From Tricholomella constricta (lineage: Eukaryota; Basidiomycota; Agaricomycetes; Agaricales; Lyophyllaceae): 64,000 nucleotides of DNA. Both the position numbers and the translations under genes were made by a program. The notes beneath the pieces are model-generated. The model was not told where the DNA came from and ran no database searches. It saw nothing but the letters and a program-made list of their open reading frames with translations. Location: NCBI GenBank assembly GCA_013368375.1, contig JAACJP010000034.1, positions 398,120 through 462,119 on the forward strand, written 5' to 3'. Positions 1 through 9,963 of the stretch are shown here, one piece after another. Within the stretch, counting starts at the first letter, position 1, and every line of letters starts with the position of its first letter.

Positions 1-2012
1 GGTATTCGAAAAGTCCATAACGAGTGCGGAAGGCTGTCTTCCATTCGTGTCCCGGAGCTATACGGACGTTGTTGTAGCCCACTCGGAGGTCGATCTTCGA
101 GTATACTTTCGCTTTTTGAAGTCGGTCTATGAGGTCTCCGATCAGAGGTAGAGGGTAACGGTTCTTCTTGGTGATCCGATTTAATCCTCTATAGTCCACG
201 CATAGCCGGAGTGATCCGTCCTTCTTCTTTGCGAACAGTACCGGAGCTCCCGCTGACGAACTCGAAGGTCGGATGAACCCTTTTCCAAGCATCTCATCGA
301 TGTAATCCTTCAATGCTTTCAACTCCAGTTCGGACATGTTGTATATCTTTCCGAAGGGAGGGGTAGTGTTTTCGTCGAGTTCCACTGTGTGATCGTAAGG
401 TCGGTGTGGGGGGATGGTTTTTGCTTCACCCGCTGAGAATACGTCTTCGAAGTCCCTGTACTCCGGAGGTATGACTTCCTCGAAGATTTCCTTTTCTGTC
501 TTTGGTTGCTTGGGTTCATCGTCGGAGGTGTTATTGGCATGGAGGTGTTCTTCCTTTTCAGTGGGGGAGATGTGTAGTTGGAACGCTGTGGCTCTGTCCC
601 TGATGAGGTTTGCGAATGGCGCCGCTCTAATCAGGCGGATGTTTTGTGTTTCGACATCCTCTTCTCCCTCTCCGGTTTCGTCTTCGACCTCCGTTTCCGG
701 GTTGGCTTCATCTTCTTCCCGTGTTTCTGTCGTTGGGGATGTTGCGGATTTCCGTTTGGGGTGGGGTTTGAATTTGGACCTCGGAATGTTTGGAGGGAAA
801 TAGTTTCGGTGGAGGTGGTTTTCGGGTGCTTTTCCGTCCCGTTACCTCCTCTGGCGACTCGGTTGTTCGGTGTTGGTACTTCCTCCTGGGTTCGTTGGTG
901 TTTGGGCGGGTGTCTTCCTCCTTCATGTTGTCGCTGGGGTGTCGTTCTGATCGTTTTCGTCGTCCAGGAGGTCCCTGAGGAGGGTGTTGTTTCTACCGAA
1001 AGGGGGTTGGCTGGTTTCGGAGCTTCGACGTCTTCCTCCTCCTCAAGGGTCACGGTTCCCCATTGCGTCTTCTGGGAAAGCGATATCGCGGCTAGTTCTG
1101 CCCTTGTTCCATGGTCATGGACATTTCCCGCCAGTCAATGTCCGGATTTGCTTCCCGTAACCAAGGTAATCCGAGCACTAATGGTGTGGCTGGATGTAAT
1201 TGTGTTATGAGGAGGTCGACCTTATACTCTAGTCCGTTCTCGAGTTTGATTGTTTCGGGACTATGGTGTGAAATGGCTCCGCCTCCGCTGGGGTTTCCGT
1301 CGAACAGTTGTAGGGTCATGGGGTTGGCGAGAGGTTCCGGCTTCGTACACGAGGATTTTGTTATGAAGTTGCCCGCCGCCCCACTATCAATAAGTGCCCG
1401 TAGACGCGTTGCAGATCCCTCCAACTGTACTTCCATCGTGAAGGAGCGAGCGACCGCGAGGGTAAGCGTTGAGCTCCTGTGCCTGTTGTTGTTGGAGCGA
1501 CTTCCTTTTTCCTTCGGAGGTCCGGTAGTGATCCTTCGATTTTGCCGTTTGACCCCCGTCGTAGCGTGATGCAGAGGTCTTTCCAATTTATGTGGGGATT
1601 GACCTCCTTCAGCCATGATAGTCCCAGTACTATCGTCGCTGTCTCGTGGAGTTTCGTTATGAGGAATCTTATCCTCTGAGTAGTGCCGTCACTGAATTTG
1701 ACGTCGTTGGTGGTATAGTGTGTGATTTTGCCTGATGCGGAGAGTTCTCCGTCGAATAGGCAGAGGTTTATTGGGGGGTTGAGCTCCTCAAGGTGGAGCC
1801 CACGTGATGTCGCCATGACGGAGTCCATGAAGTTGTCGGTAGCTCCGCTGTCGATGAGCGTGTTTTCGGGGTCTTCTCCTCCTCCGTTTGGCGTGAGGTG
1901 TATTAGGAATGCCAGTGACGAATGGGAGGAGAGTGTTACAGTGCGGGTGTCCGTTGTCGATAATGCCGTTGCGCGTAGTTTAGTGTCAAGGCCCGGTTTC
2001 AGATCTTCGCGA
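1..2012 (-). mobile_element. Tf1/sushi-like chromovirus copy B, pol-side part
   Basis: This stretch is the reverse complement of the protease and early reverse-transcriptase region of copy A (52.9-54.9 kb) and matches it closely base for base. It runs off the left edge. On the right it stops at GCGA (2009-2012), where element 1 inserted, and copy B resumes at 15166 with the same four bases. On the minus strand the order is protease 1 (DSG near 1845), protease 2 (DSG near 1390), an acidic linker, then the start of RT near position 1. A one-base loss near 1445 relative to copy A shifts the frame between the two protease domains, so this pol is dead. What lies beyond the left edge is unknown. 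Confidence 0.93.
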
Positions 2013-3046
2013 TGATGAGCACCGTCCCGCGCTGTACACAGAACCTGCCCATAATACGGACATCAACCGCTGCGCCACGACGAACACGGTCCCAGATGCG
2101 ACCAAAGCGCCGAACCGACCGACCGACAATACGACCGACCGACCGACAATACGACCAAACGACCGACGCACCGACCAAGAAACAGAGTAACTTGAAACGC
2201 CAACTCTCCTCTTTGGGCGCACGGAGCACGGAACGCCGTATAACCTGCCAACGACCGCGCACGTTTGTATACCAAGGTCTCAACCCGGCAACAACCAAAC
2301 CCGATTGGAAATTATCGACGGAAACACCTTGCCCAGCCATTCGCAGAGAGGATCCGGCCGCACCACGGAGTTCCGCACCCAAGAGCCACTACCGATCGCA
2401 AATCCACTACCGATCATACATCCGACCCGACACCGCGGGCCGATCAAAAGCCCCTTTGCCGAGCCAAAGAGCGCCACACTCTCTAAAAAGTGTTGCGTGG
2501 TACCAAGCTTGGCGTCGCTTCTCCCGATAAACCAGTAAAACACCTGCCTCACCGGCTCGCGAGAGGCGAGTCGGTCGCATAGTATAAAAACATACCCATG
2601 TACTACCTACTTCCCCCAGTGAATTACAGCCCGTATTTTCCCTCACCCTCAGAGTTAATAGCTCAAAACTGTCGTCTCTGTCGTCTCTGCATTGTTCTCA
2701 TCGTATAAACCGTCGCCACCGTCGTAAACCTCGTAACCGCCGTCTCTGTCGTCTCGTAACCATCGCCCGAACCCGTGAGTTCTCCATATTCGTCTCGTTC
2801 GTCTCGTTGTCGCACAACCGACACAAAAGTCGTGCTACCGACCCGTTCCACCTGTGAACGATCATATTCTATCGCATCGCCGTCGGTTCGACTAATTACA
2901 AGTCGGATCGTCTTTACTTTCACCGAACCACCACTTTCAAACCCTGCACACTCGCGTGTTTGGGAACTTTTAACACTTCTCGCCCCCCATAGTTGTTAGT
3001 TGTTTTGTTGTTGTGCACAGCACCTACAGGCCTTCTAGCTCTATCA
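2013..3046 (+). repeat. 5' LTR of element 1
   Basis: It is 1034 bp long and near-identical to 14132-15165. It starts TG and ends CA. A TATAAAAA box at 2583-2590 is the likely promoter. Short CGACCGACCGACAATA-type repeats lie near 2115-2165. An open frame in this LTR is conserved in both copies but looks fortuitous. Confidence 0.96.
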
Positions 3047-3049
3047 TTC

Positions 3050-3066
3050 TGGAGCCCACCGCGAGG
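3050..3066 (+). promoter_or_regulatory. Primer-binding site of element 1
   Basis: Three bases after the 5' LTR the sequence begins TGGAGCCCACCGCGAGG. Starting with TGG, it fits the complement of a tRNA 3' CCA end followed by acceptor and T-stem bases. The tRNA was not identified. The contrast is with the chromovirus in this window, which has no TGG here. Confidence 0.6.
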
Positions 3067-3531
3067 GTTTTAAAAGCCACCGCCGAACACGCAGCTTCAT
3101 TCCTCTTGTTCATAAAAACCTACGACTCGTCGACCATTCCGCCCGCAACCCGACAAGAAGCTAAAGCCCGAACCCTCCGTGCCGAAATTCGTGCTGCCTT
3201 CGGACAAGCCGACACCGACTCAGAATCGCTCTCCCCGCTCTTCCGCTCAGTAACACCACACCGCGCAATCCATAACAACCTCAGCCCGCTCTTCTATATC
3301 CCTTCGTCAACGCTACCGTCACCTACCCCGACCGATCAACCACCGTTCTCCGAACCAACCGCTCAAACCGACCTAGATTTCGACCCCTTTGCGTCGGAAC
3401 CGCCTACTACCGATCCAGGAGTAGAATTTAGACTCCCATCTCTATCGCCCGCGACCCCAGAAACCTCAGATTCTTATTCGCCGTCGTATTCCCCCTCTCC
3501 GACCCCTCTCCCAAAAACAACACCATCAATC

Positions 3532-5835
3532 ATGGCACAACCACCGATTATTGCAAAACCGATGCCCTCGCGCGGACAAAGCTCGGCACCGACGTTCGCG
3601 CCCGAACGCGCGCGCGAACTGCGACGATATTTCTCGGACTTGAATCATCTCTTCATCGAGTGTAACGTAGTAGACGAACAGGAGAAGAAAATGCACGCTA
3701 CGCGATACACCGACATCGATACCGCTGACCTGTGGGAGCAACTTGACGAGTTCGCAGCCAGTACCACATATGACGACTGGCGAAAAGCGATAATGGCGCT
3801 CTATCCAGGCGCGAGCGAAGAAAGGAAATATTCAATGGCCGACCTCGACCACCTGCTCAGGGAACGACACCGACTCGGGATCCAGTCGAATAGCGATCTC
3901 GGGGAATATTACCGACAGTTCCTTTCGGTTACCCAATTCCTTGTCAGCAAAAACCGACTATCGATAAACGAACGCGACCGTCAATTCCGTCGCGCGTTCC
4001 AGCCCGACCTATGGGCAAAGATCCATCGTAGACTCGAGATCCTAAACCCGAACCACCATCCCGATGACCCCTATGCCACCAAAACGGTTCGCGCCGCAGC
4101 CGAACATATTTTACACGGGACAAGCGCCGTCCAGCGACAGGAAGAGCCACCGCGCGCACCCCCACAAGTTACGATAGCACCGAGCGGGTCGTTAACGGGC
4201 GCGACCAAGTCGCCTAACACAGGACAACCTCTCAAACTAGAGGAACTCCATGAAAGAATTCACCTCTTGGAACAACATATCCTACGTCTAGGACAAGACA
4301 AAGGAGGCAACGGCGGCCGACCGAACCAGTCACCTAACGACAACTGCCTCTTTTGCGGTGGCGAAGGACATTATATCTCCAGCTGTCCCGTACATCAAGC
4401 ATACGCGGGAGAAGGACGCTGCCGCAGGACCGACGACAACAAGATAGGCCTGCCAAGTGGTGCGCGCATACCAGCGGGGACCCCAGGTCGATACATAAAA
4501 GACAAACTGGACGAATGGCACAGGCGCAACCCCGGCCAACTGGCGACAGGACAGCTATCGGCAAACGCGAACCCGACCGAAAGCATGATGTTAGAGATAC
4601 TACAATTTAACGACGTCACCGACCATGGCCTAAAAATCGAAGACCGCATGATTGTGTTAGAACGAGAACTCAACACGCTCCGCGCACGGAAGGAAGTGTT
4701 TGACGGCGTGGAGCTTATTAGTCGTGCACCTCAAAGGCGACCTGTCACGATCGAAACCGTTCAAGACCCCGACCAACCAGGGGTCGCACCGACCAACAAA
4801 CCTGCACCCGCGTCGCAGCCTGCCCAAGACGCGACGGAAGGCAGAGCCAAGGCGCCCCCGCTACCATCCAACATACCGCTGATCCCTAGTACTAAGGCCG
4901 ACGTCACAGTCAATGCAAACGACCAGACCCCGGTGCACCCTTTCTCTAACATCCCTGAGAACCGTTACCTCCCTCCGACCACGAGAAACTTAGCCGCTAT
5001 AGAGAAGGCGAAAACCGACAGTGCGTACCGCACCCAAGCGCCCATCACAGACCCGGCCAAATCAACGACTCTGTTCGAACGCGCGCTCGACGCCACCATA
5101 CCAGTTACAGTTCGTGAACTCTGCGGAGTAGCCCCAGAGGTTCGCGGAAAGTTTAGGGAAGCTAATACACCGAGACGCATCGTCGCCAGCAACCTCGCAA
5201 CTGTGTATCAAGAAGTCCCCACGTCGGCGTTTATCGAGGAACTCGACGCGCTCCCCTGCGAATCCAACAGCGACAACGCGACGCCACCGCCCGGAGCACT
5301 AGTCACCGGCGACATCTACGACACGTATTACCAGACCCTACTACCCGGCGAACACCCGGACCGATTGATCGTCGCAATGGAATCGCACGCGCTCAGATCG
5401 ATCATGATAATGGTCGACGCAAGGGAACAGATAGAAAGCATCGTCGACAGCGGATGTCAAATCATCGCAATGTCGGAAGAAGTTTGCCATGGACTGGGAG
5501 TCAAATACGACCCGACTATCGTTCTCCAGATGCAATCAGCGAACGGAACAACCGACCCGTCGCTCGGTCTAGCAAGAAACGTACCCTGTACGATAGGCGA
5601 CGTTACGCTCTACCTCCAGATGCACGTCATTCGCAACCCCGCATACGATATACTCCTCGGCCGTCCGTTCGACGTACTTACTTGTTCTAACGTAAAGACA
5701 AGATCCGCCGACGATACGATCATAACCATCACCGACCCAAACACTCGAGAGGTCATCGCAATACCGACCTTCGCGCGCGGGCAGCGTCGCCGCCCCAAGA
5801 CCGACGTAAATTTTCGTATACTCTCGAGGAAATAA
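3532..5835 (+). CDS. gag: Gag-protease polyprotein of element 1
   Basis: A 767-residue reading frame starting at the first in-frame ATG. The same frame is open upstream through a proline-rich stretch into the LTR, but only from non-ATG codons. Residues about 30-200 are capsid-like and helical. A zinc knuckle CLFCGGEGHYISSC (C-x2-C-x4-H-x4-C) lies near residues 271-284. Near residue 638 is a retropepsin DSG (IVDSGCQIIAMS), followed by the ILLGRPF segment typical of the domain end. So the protease is encoded in the gag frame, not in pol. The frame ends at TAA 5833-5835, 19 nt after a -1 slippery heptamer. The product is expected to form particles and mature itself. Confidence 0.88.
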   Translation: MAQPPIIAKPMPSRGQSSAPTFAPERARELRRYFSDLNHLFIECNVVDEQEKKMHATRYTDIDTADLWEQLDEFAASTTYDDWRKAIMALYPGASEERKYSMADLDHLLRERHRLGIQSNSDLGEYYRQFLSVTQFLVSKNRLSINERDRQFRRAFQPDLWAKIHRRLEILNPNHHPDDPYATKTVRAAAEHILHGTSAVQRQEEPPRAPPQVTIAPSGSLTGATKSPNTGQPLKLEELHERIHLLEQHILRLGQDKGGNGGRPNQSPNDNCLFCGGEGHYISSCPVHQAYAGEGRCRRTDDNKIGLPSGARIPAGTPGRYIKDKLDEWHRRNPGQLATGQLSANANPTESMMLEILQFNDVTDHGLKIEDRMIVLERELNTLRARKEVFDGVELISRAPQRRPVTIETVQDPDQPGVAPTNKPAPASQPAQDATEGRAKAPPLPSNIPLIPSTKADVTVNANDQTPVHPFSNIPENRYLPPTTRNLAAIEKAKTDSAYRTQAPITDPAKSTTLFERALDATIPVTVRELCGVAPEVRGKFREANTPRRIVASNLATVYQEVPTSAFIEELDALPCESNSDNATPPPGALVTGDIYDTYYQTLLPGEHPDRLIVAMESHALRSIMIMVDAREQIESIVDSGCQIIAMSEEVCHGLGVKYDPTIVLQMQSANGTTDPSLGLARNVPCTIGDVTLYLQMHVIRNPAYDILLGRPFDVLTCSNVKTRSADDTIITITDPNTREVIAIPTFARGQRRRPKTDVNFRILSRK

Positions 5836-5872
5836 GTCGAGATCACGGCGATCTTGCACTCCTCCTCGAGTA
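5808..5872 (+). promoter_or_regulatory. -1 ribosomal frameshift signal, gag to pol, element 1
   Basis: The heptamer AAATTTT (5808-5814) sits in the gag frame as A AAT TTT, the X XXY YYZ form. The pol frame is -1 relative to gag and is open from 5691, so the frames overlap by 145 nt. Four bases after the heptamer, TACT-CGAGG (5819-5829, with a 2-nt bulge) can pair with CCTCGAGTA (5864-5872). A smaller 6-bp hairpin, 5822-5827 with 5837-5842, is an alternative. Confidence 0.6.
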
Positions 5873-8800
5873 CGACCCACTAAGCTATACCCCGACTGTC
5901 ATTTCTTTCTGCGAACTACCGACCGAACTTAATAGCGACGCCACCTGCGACGCGCAACTAGCCTCACTCTACGTCGCGGCGTCCGAACTAACCACACCAG
6001 CAATCGCCGACCAATCCGTTAATACAAGCTCTACCCCTCTCGAGCGAGCGACCCTCTGCCCGATTTCACCAAACAACGAGCGCCACAGCGGGCGCTACAC
6101 CCAAACTCCGACCAACACCGCAACCGACACCTTCGCTGTGAAAATCAAAGGCGTACAAACCAAAAAGAAGTACAAACCAGTGGCACAGAAAGTACGATCG
6201 ATCATAGCAAGTTGTCCCGACCACTTCCGAATCGAGCGCAAGATATTGGGCAACCCGCTCGCCGATATGCCGACCTTGCTCCCTAACCCGCCACCTTTCC
6301 AACCCACCGGCCGCTACACTCTGGAGCGAAAAGAAGACCTAGACCGCGAACACCCGGATTTCCTAACGCCCGGCGAACGCGCTATTATGCACGACCTCAT
6401 GTGTAAGCAGAACCTTGCTTTCGCATGGGACGACTCCGAACACGGTAGTTTTCGGTCGGACTTCTTTCCCCCCATCGATATCCCCGTCGTCGCGCACACA
6501 CCTTGGATCGAACGCAATATCCCCATACCACCTGGCATCTACGACGAAGTTTGCGACATTATCAAAACTAAACTCGCCGCCGGCGTTTACGAACCATCCA
6601 ACTCCAGCTACCGATCACGTTGGTTTTGCACTCTAAAGAAGAACGGCAAGTTCCGCCTCGTCCACAGCCTCGAACCGCTCAACCGTGTAACAATCCGACA
6701 CTCGGGTGTCACCCCGATACCAGACCACGTCGCTGAACAATTCGCCGGTCGCATTTGTGGCGCAATGTTAGACCTGTTTGTCGGCTATGACGAACGGCTA
6801 ATCGCACCATCGTCGCGCGATCTTACCACCTTCCAAACACCTTTCAGCGCGTTGCGCCTAGTCACCTTACCTATGGGCTGGACCAACTCCGTCCCAATCT
6901 TCCACGACGATGTCACTCACATACTGCAACCGGAAATCCCGGACTATACGCTACCTTATATCGACGACGCTGCTATAAAGGGACCTGCAACTTGGTACCC
7001 CGACCCGGTCACAGGGTTGCCGAAAACGCACCCCGACAATGCCGATGTGCGATTCGCGATCTGGGAATTCTTCAACGACGTCAATCGCATCCTCCAGCGC
7101 ATGAAGTACTGCGGCGGCACCTTCTCTGGCAAGAAGCTAGTCTTATGCGCGCCACAATTCAAAGTTCTCGGACACGTCTGCACGCCCGACGGTCGCATAC
7201 CCGACGTGGACCGACTAGCCTTACTGCGTAATTGGAAGTCGTGCGCCACGCTATCGGAGTTATGCGTGTTCTTAGGAACAGTCGGAGTGCTCAGGATATT
7301 CGTCAAAAACTTTGCTCATCGCGCGCACCACCTCGTGAAGCTAACCCGCAAGGATGCAGTCTTCGAGTTCGGCCCCGACCAGATCGCAGCGCAACGCGAC
7401 ATCGTTGAGGCGATCGCAGAAGCGAAACCCCTCGTACCCATCGACTACGCCTCCGACGACCCCGTCATCCTAGCCGTCGACACTTCACACATAGCAGTCG
7501 GATTCTACCTCTGTCAGGCCGACCCTGTCGATCGGAAACGACGCAGATACAATCGGTTCGGTTCCATCACGCTGAACGACCGTGAATCCCGATTCTCTCA
7601 ACCGAAACTCGAATTTTACGGCCTGTTTCGGGCGCTTGGCGCTTTACGACTGTACGTTATAGGCGTTCGCAACCTAGTCGTCGAAGTCGACGCACGCTAC
7701 ATTAAAGGCATGCTCTCCAACCCCGATATCCAACCGTCAGCTTCCATAAACAGGTGGATCGTATCTGTCCTCATGTTCCACTTCGAGCTCGTTCATGTTA
7801 AAGGCACGTTCCACGGACCCGACGGCTTATCCCGTCGCCCTCGTCAGCCCGACGACCCAACCGACAACTGTGACGCAGAAGAAGCCGACTTTGAGGATTG
7901 GGTCGACCGGATGCAAGGACTCATGCACATTATTCAACCACTGCCACAGCCACCGTCGCTATTGCATGTGCGCCAGATCTTTGCTATGGCGCAGATCTCA
8001 AGTAAGGAGGAGATGGTGGCAGTATACACCGACGCGGTACCACCAGACTCAGCGACTCACGAACTCGCAACCGACTCCCCGCGACAACCCAGAATCCGTA
8101 CCGACGATGATACAGGAATAACCGATCCAAACGCGAACTCGACCGACATGTCATACGACGACGTGCCCAGGACCGACGCCGCTAAAGCCCAAGACCACCG
8201 TATAGATGCTGTTAGACAATGGTTGGCCGACCTCGAACGACCAGAAGGCATGTCCGACGACCAGTACGCCACATTCATTCGATACGCCACCGGGTTTTTC
8301 CTAGACGGAACACGACTCTGGAGAAGAGACAGCCAAGGCGCACATAAACTAGTCGCCCGCCCCAGCGCGCGATTAGAGATCCTGCGATCGGTCCACGACA
8401 ACCTCGGACACAAGCGCTTCTACGCGACACGCGCGACCCTACTCGAGCGCTTTTGGTGGCCTAATGTTCGGGCCGACGTCGTGTGGTTCGTACAGACATG
8501 TCACATATGCCAAATCCAACAAACGACCAAGGTTCTGATTCCCCCGGTCGTTGCGACACCTGCGCCACTGTTCGCAAAGATGTACATCGACACTATGCAC
8601 TTACCGCCATCGAACGGTTTCAAATATATTGTCCAAGGTCGTTGCTCCTTGATTCACTTTCCCGAATGGCGCGCACTCCGAAAGGAAAACAGTCGCACAC
8701 TCGGCGATTGGATGTACGAAGACATCATCTGCCGGTGGGGCGGACTACGCGAAATCGTAACCGACAATGGCCCAGCCTTCATCAAAGCCGCCGAACACCT

Positions 8801-9578
8801 CACAAAGAAATACCACATACACAATATTCGAATCTCAGGCTATAACTCTAGAGCCAACGGGCTCGTCGAGCGATCCCATTTCGACGTCCGACAATCCCTT
8901 TTCAAAGCCGCCGACAGAAACGAAAACAAATGGTCGCAAGCCGCTTATTCATTCTTCTGGGCCGAGCGCGTCACGATCCGCAAGCAAATGGGATGCTCTC
9001 CCTATTACGCCGCAACAGGAACCCAACCCTTGCTCCCACTTGATATCGTTGAAGCCACGTACCTACAGCCACCGCCCGACTCTGTCCTGTCCTCCACCGA
9101 CCTCTTGACACGCCGCGCGATCGCCTTACAAAAACGAACGACAGACCTAGAGCGACTACATTCCGACGTATACGCGGCGCGACGACAAGCGGCGATTTGC
9201 TTTGAACTTAAACACGCCAGAACCCTACGCGACTACAACTTTAAACGCGGAGACCTCATCCTCATGCGCAACACGAAAATCGAAAAATCGCTCAACCGCA
9301 AAATGCGATCTAGATACCTAGGACCGCTCGTCGTGATCTCACGCAACCGCGGAGGCGCCTACATCCTCTGCGAACTGGATGGCACCGTCTTACACCGGCC
9401 TGTAGCAGCGTTCCGACTCACCCCCTACTTCGCGCGAAACAACATCCTCCTACCCGACAGCGCGCTAGACATAGACACCAAGAGACTCAGAGAACTGGAA
9501 GCAACAACAATCACCGACGACGAAGACCGACCAGAAGTCGTAGGCGACGACTCCGAATCGGAAAACGAGCAGAACTAG
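5814..9578 (+). CDS. pol: Pol of element 1: RT, RNase H, integrase
   Basis: Expressed as a -1 fusion to Gag, adding 1254 residues from the slip point. The RT palm has YIDD (PYIDDAAIKG, near 6958) rather than the commoner YLDD or YVDD. RNase H follows (AVDTSHIAVGF, then VEVDARYIKG). The integrase has an HHCC zinc domain (H-x4-H in VHDNLGHKRF, then CHICQ near 8500) and catalytic Asp, Asp and Glu in MYIDTMHL, VTDNGPAF and GLVERSHF. A GPY-like C-terminal domain (RYLGPLVVISRNRGG) follows and there is no chromodomain. The frame is open throughout, so the element may be functional. It ends 386 nt before the convergent antisense gene. Confidence 0.88.
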   Translation, partial: SYTLEEISRDHGDLALLLEYDPLSYTPTVISFCELPTELNSDATCDAQLASLYVAASELTTPAIADQSVNTSSTPLERATLCPISPNNERHSGRYTQTPTNTATDTFAVKIKGVQTKKKYKPVAQKVRSIIASCPDHFRIERKILGNPLADMPTLLPNPPPFQPTGRYTLERKEDLDREHPDFLTPGERAIMHDLMCKQNLAFAWDDSEHGSFRSDFFPPIDIPVVAHTPWIERNIPIPPGIYDEVCDIIKTKLAAGVYEPSNSSYRSRWFCTLKKNGKFRLVHSLEPLNRVTIRHSGVTPIPDHVAEQFAGRICGAMLDLFVGYDERLIAPSSRDLTTFQTPFSALRLVTLPMGWTNSVPIFHDDVTHILQPEIPDYTLPYIDDAAIKGPATWYPDPVTGLPKTHPDNADVRFAIWEFFNDVNRILQRMKYCGGTFSGKKLVLCAPQFKVLGHVCTPDGRIPDVDRLALLRNWKSCATLSELCVFLGTVGVLRIFVKNFAHRAHHLVKLTRKDAVFEFGPDQIAAQRDIVEAIAEAKPLVPIDYASDDPVILAVDTSHIAVGFYLCQADPVDRKRRRYNRFGSITLNDRESRFSQPKLEFYGLFRALGALRLYVIGVRNLVVEVDARYIKGMLSNPDIQPSASINRWIVSVLMFHFELVHVKGTFHGPDGLSRRPRQPDDPTDNCDAEEADFEDWVDRMQGLMHIIQPLPQPPSLLHVRQIFAMAQISSKEEMVAVYTDAVPPDSATHELATDSPRQPRIRTDDDTGITDPNANSTDMSYDDVPRTDAAKAQDHRIDAVRQWLADLERPEGMSDDQYATFIRYATGFFLDGTRLWRRDSQGAHKLVARPSARLEILRSVHDNLGHKRFYATRATLLERFWWPNVRADVVWFVQTCHICQIQQTTKVLIPPVVATPAPLFAKMYIDTMHLPPSNGFKYIVQGRCSLIHFPEWRALRKENSRTLGDWMYEDIICRWGGLREIVTDNGPAFIKAAEHLTKKYHIHNIRISGYNSRANGLVERSHFDVRQSLFKAADRNENKWSQAAYSFFWAERVTIRKQMGCSPYYAATGTQPLLPLDIVEATYLQPPPDSVLSSTDLLTRRAIALQKRTTDLERLHSDVYAARRQAAICFELKHARTLRDYNFKRGDLILMRNTKIEKSLNRKMRSRYLGPLVVISRNRGGAYILCELDGTVLHRPVAAFRLTPYFARNNILLPDSALDIDTKRLRELEATTITDDEDRPEVVGDDSESENEQN

Positions 9579-9963
9579 CCGCTCAACTCTCGACTACCCG
9601 TATACCCTTTTTTTAATAATATTTCGACATCTATCACTCCCTGGTTCCTACTCAACGCCCCACGACCCGACCGTCCGCGAAGTTCAGCACTCTGACCGAC
9701 AGCTTTTCCTTTCGTTTGGTTTACCCACCACTCAATTTTCGAATCCTACACTTAATATCAGGCTCCACACGAAAACCACGCAGCACGTATTGCATTTTAT
9801 GGCCCATCTTACGGGCCCCGACAACTCCAATCACAGAAAACTAAAAACAAGCGACGCCTCTAGCGGAGGAACGACGCATCCAGACGTACACAAAAAAGAA
9901 AATATACAAGGGTAGGCGCGACCAAGACCCCAAGAAGCGCGCACAACCGCCCACCGTTCGCCC
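9579..9963. other. Spacer between pol and the convergent antisense gene
   Basis: This holds the 3' ends of pol (plus) and of antisense gene 1 (minus). A T-rich run and AATAAT-like sequence near 9609-9625 could belong to 3' untranslated regions. No other feature was seen. Confidence 0.4.

Noticed and set aside
2012..2530. 172-codon open frame in both LTRs of element 1
   Set aside because: It begins at the first bases of the LTR, overlaps the promoter region and has Arg/Pro/Ser-rich composition expected from the CGACCGACC repeats. Its conservation follows simply from LTR identity.
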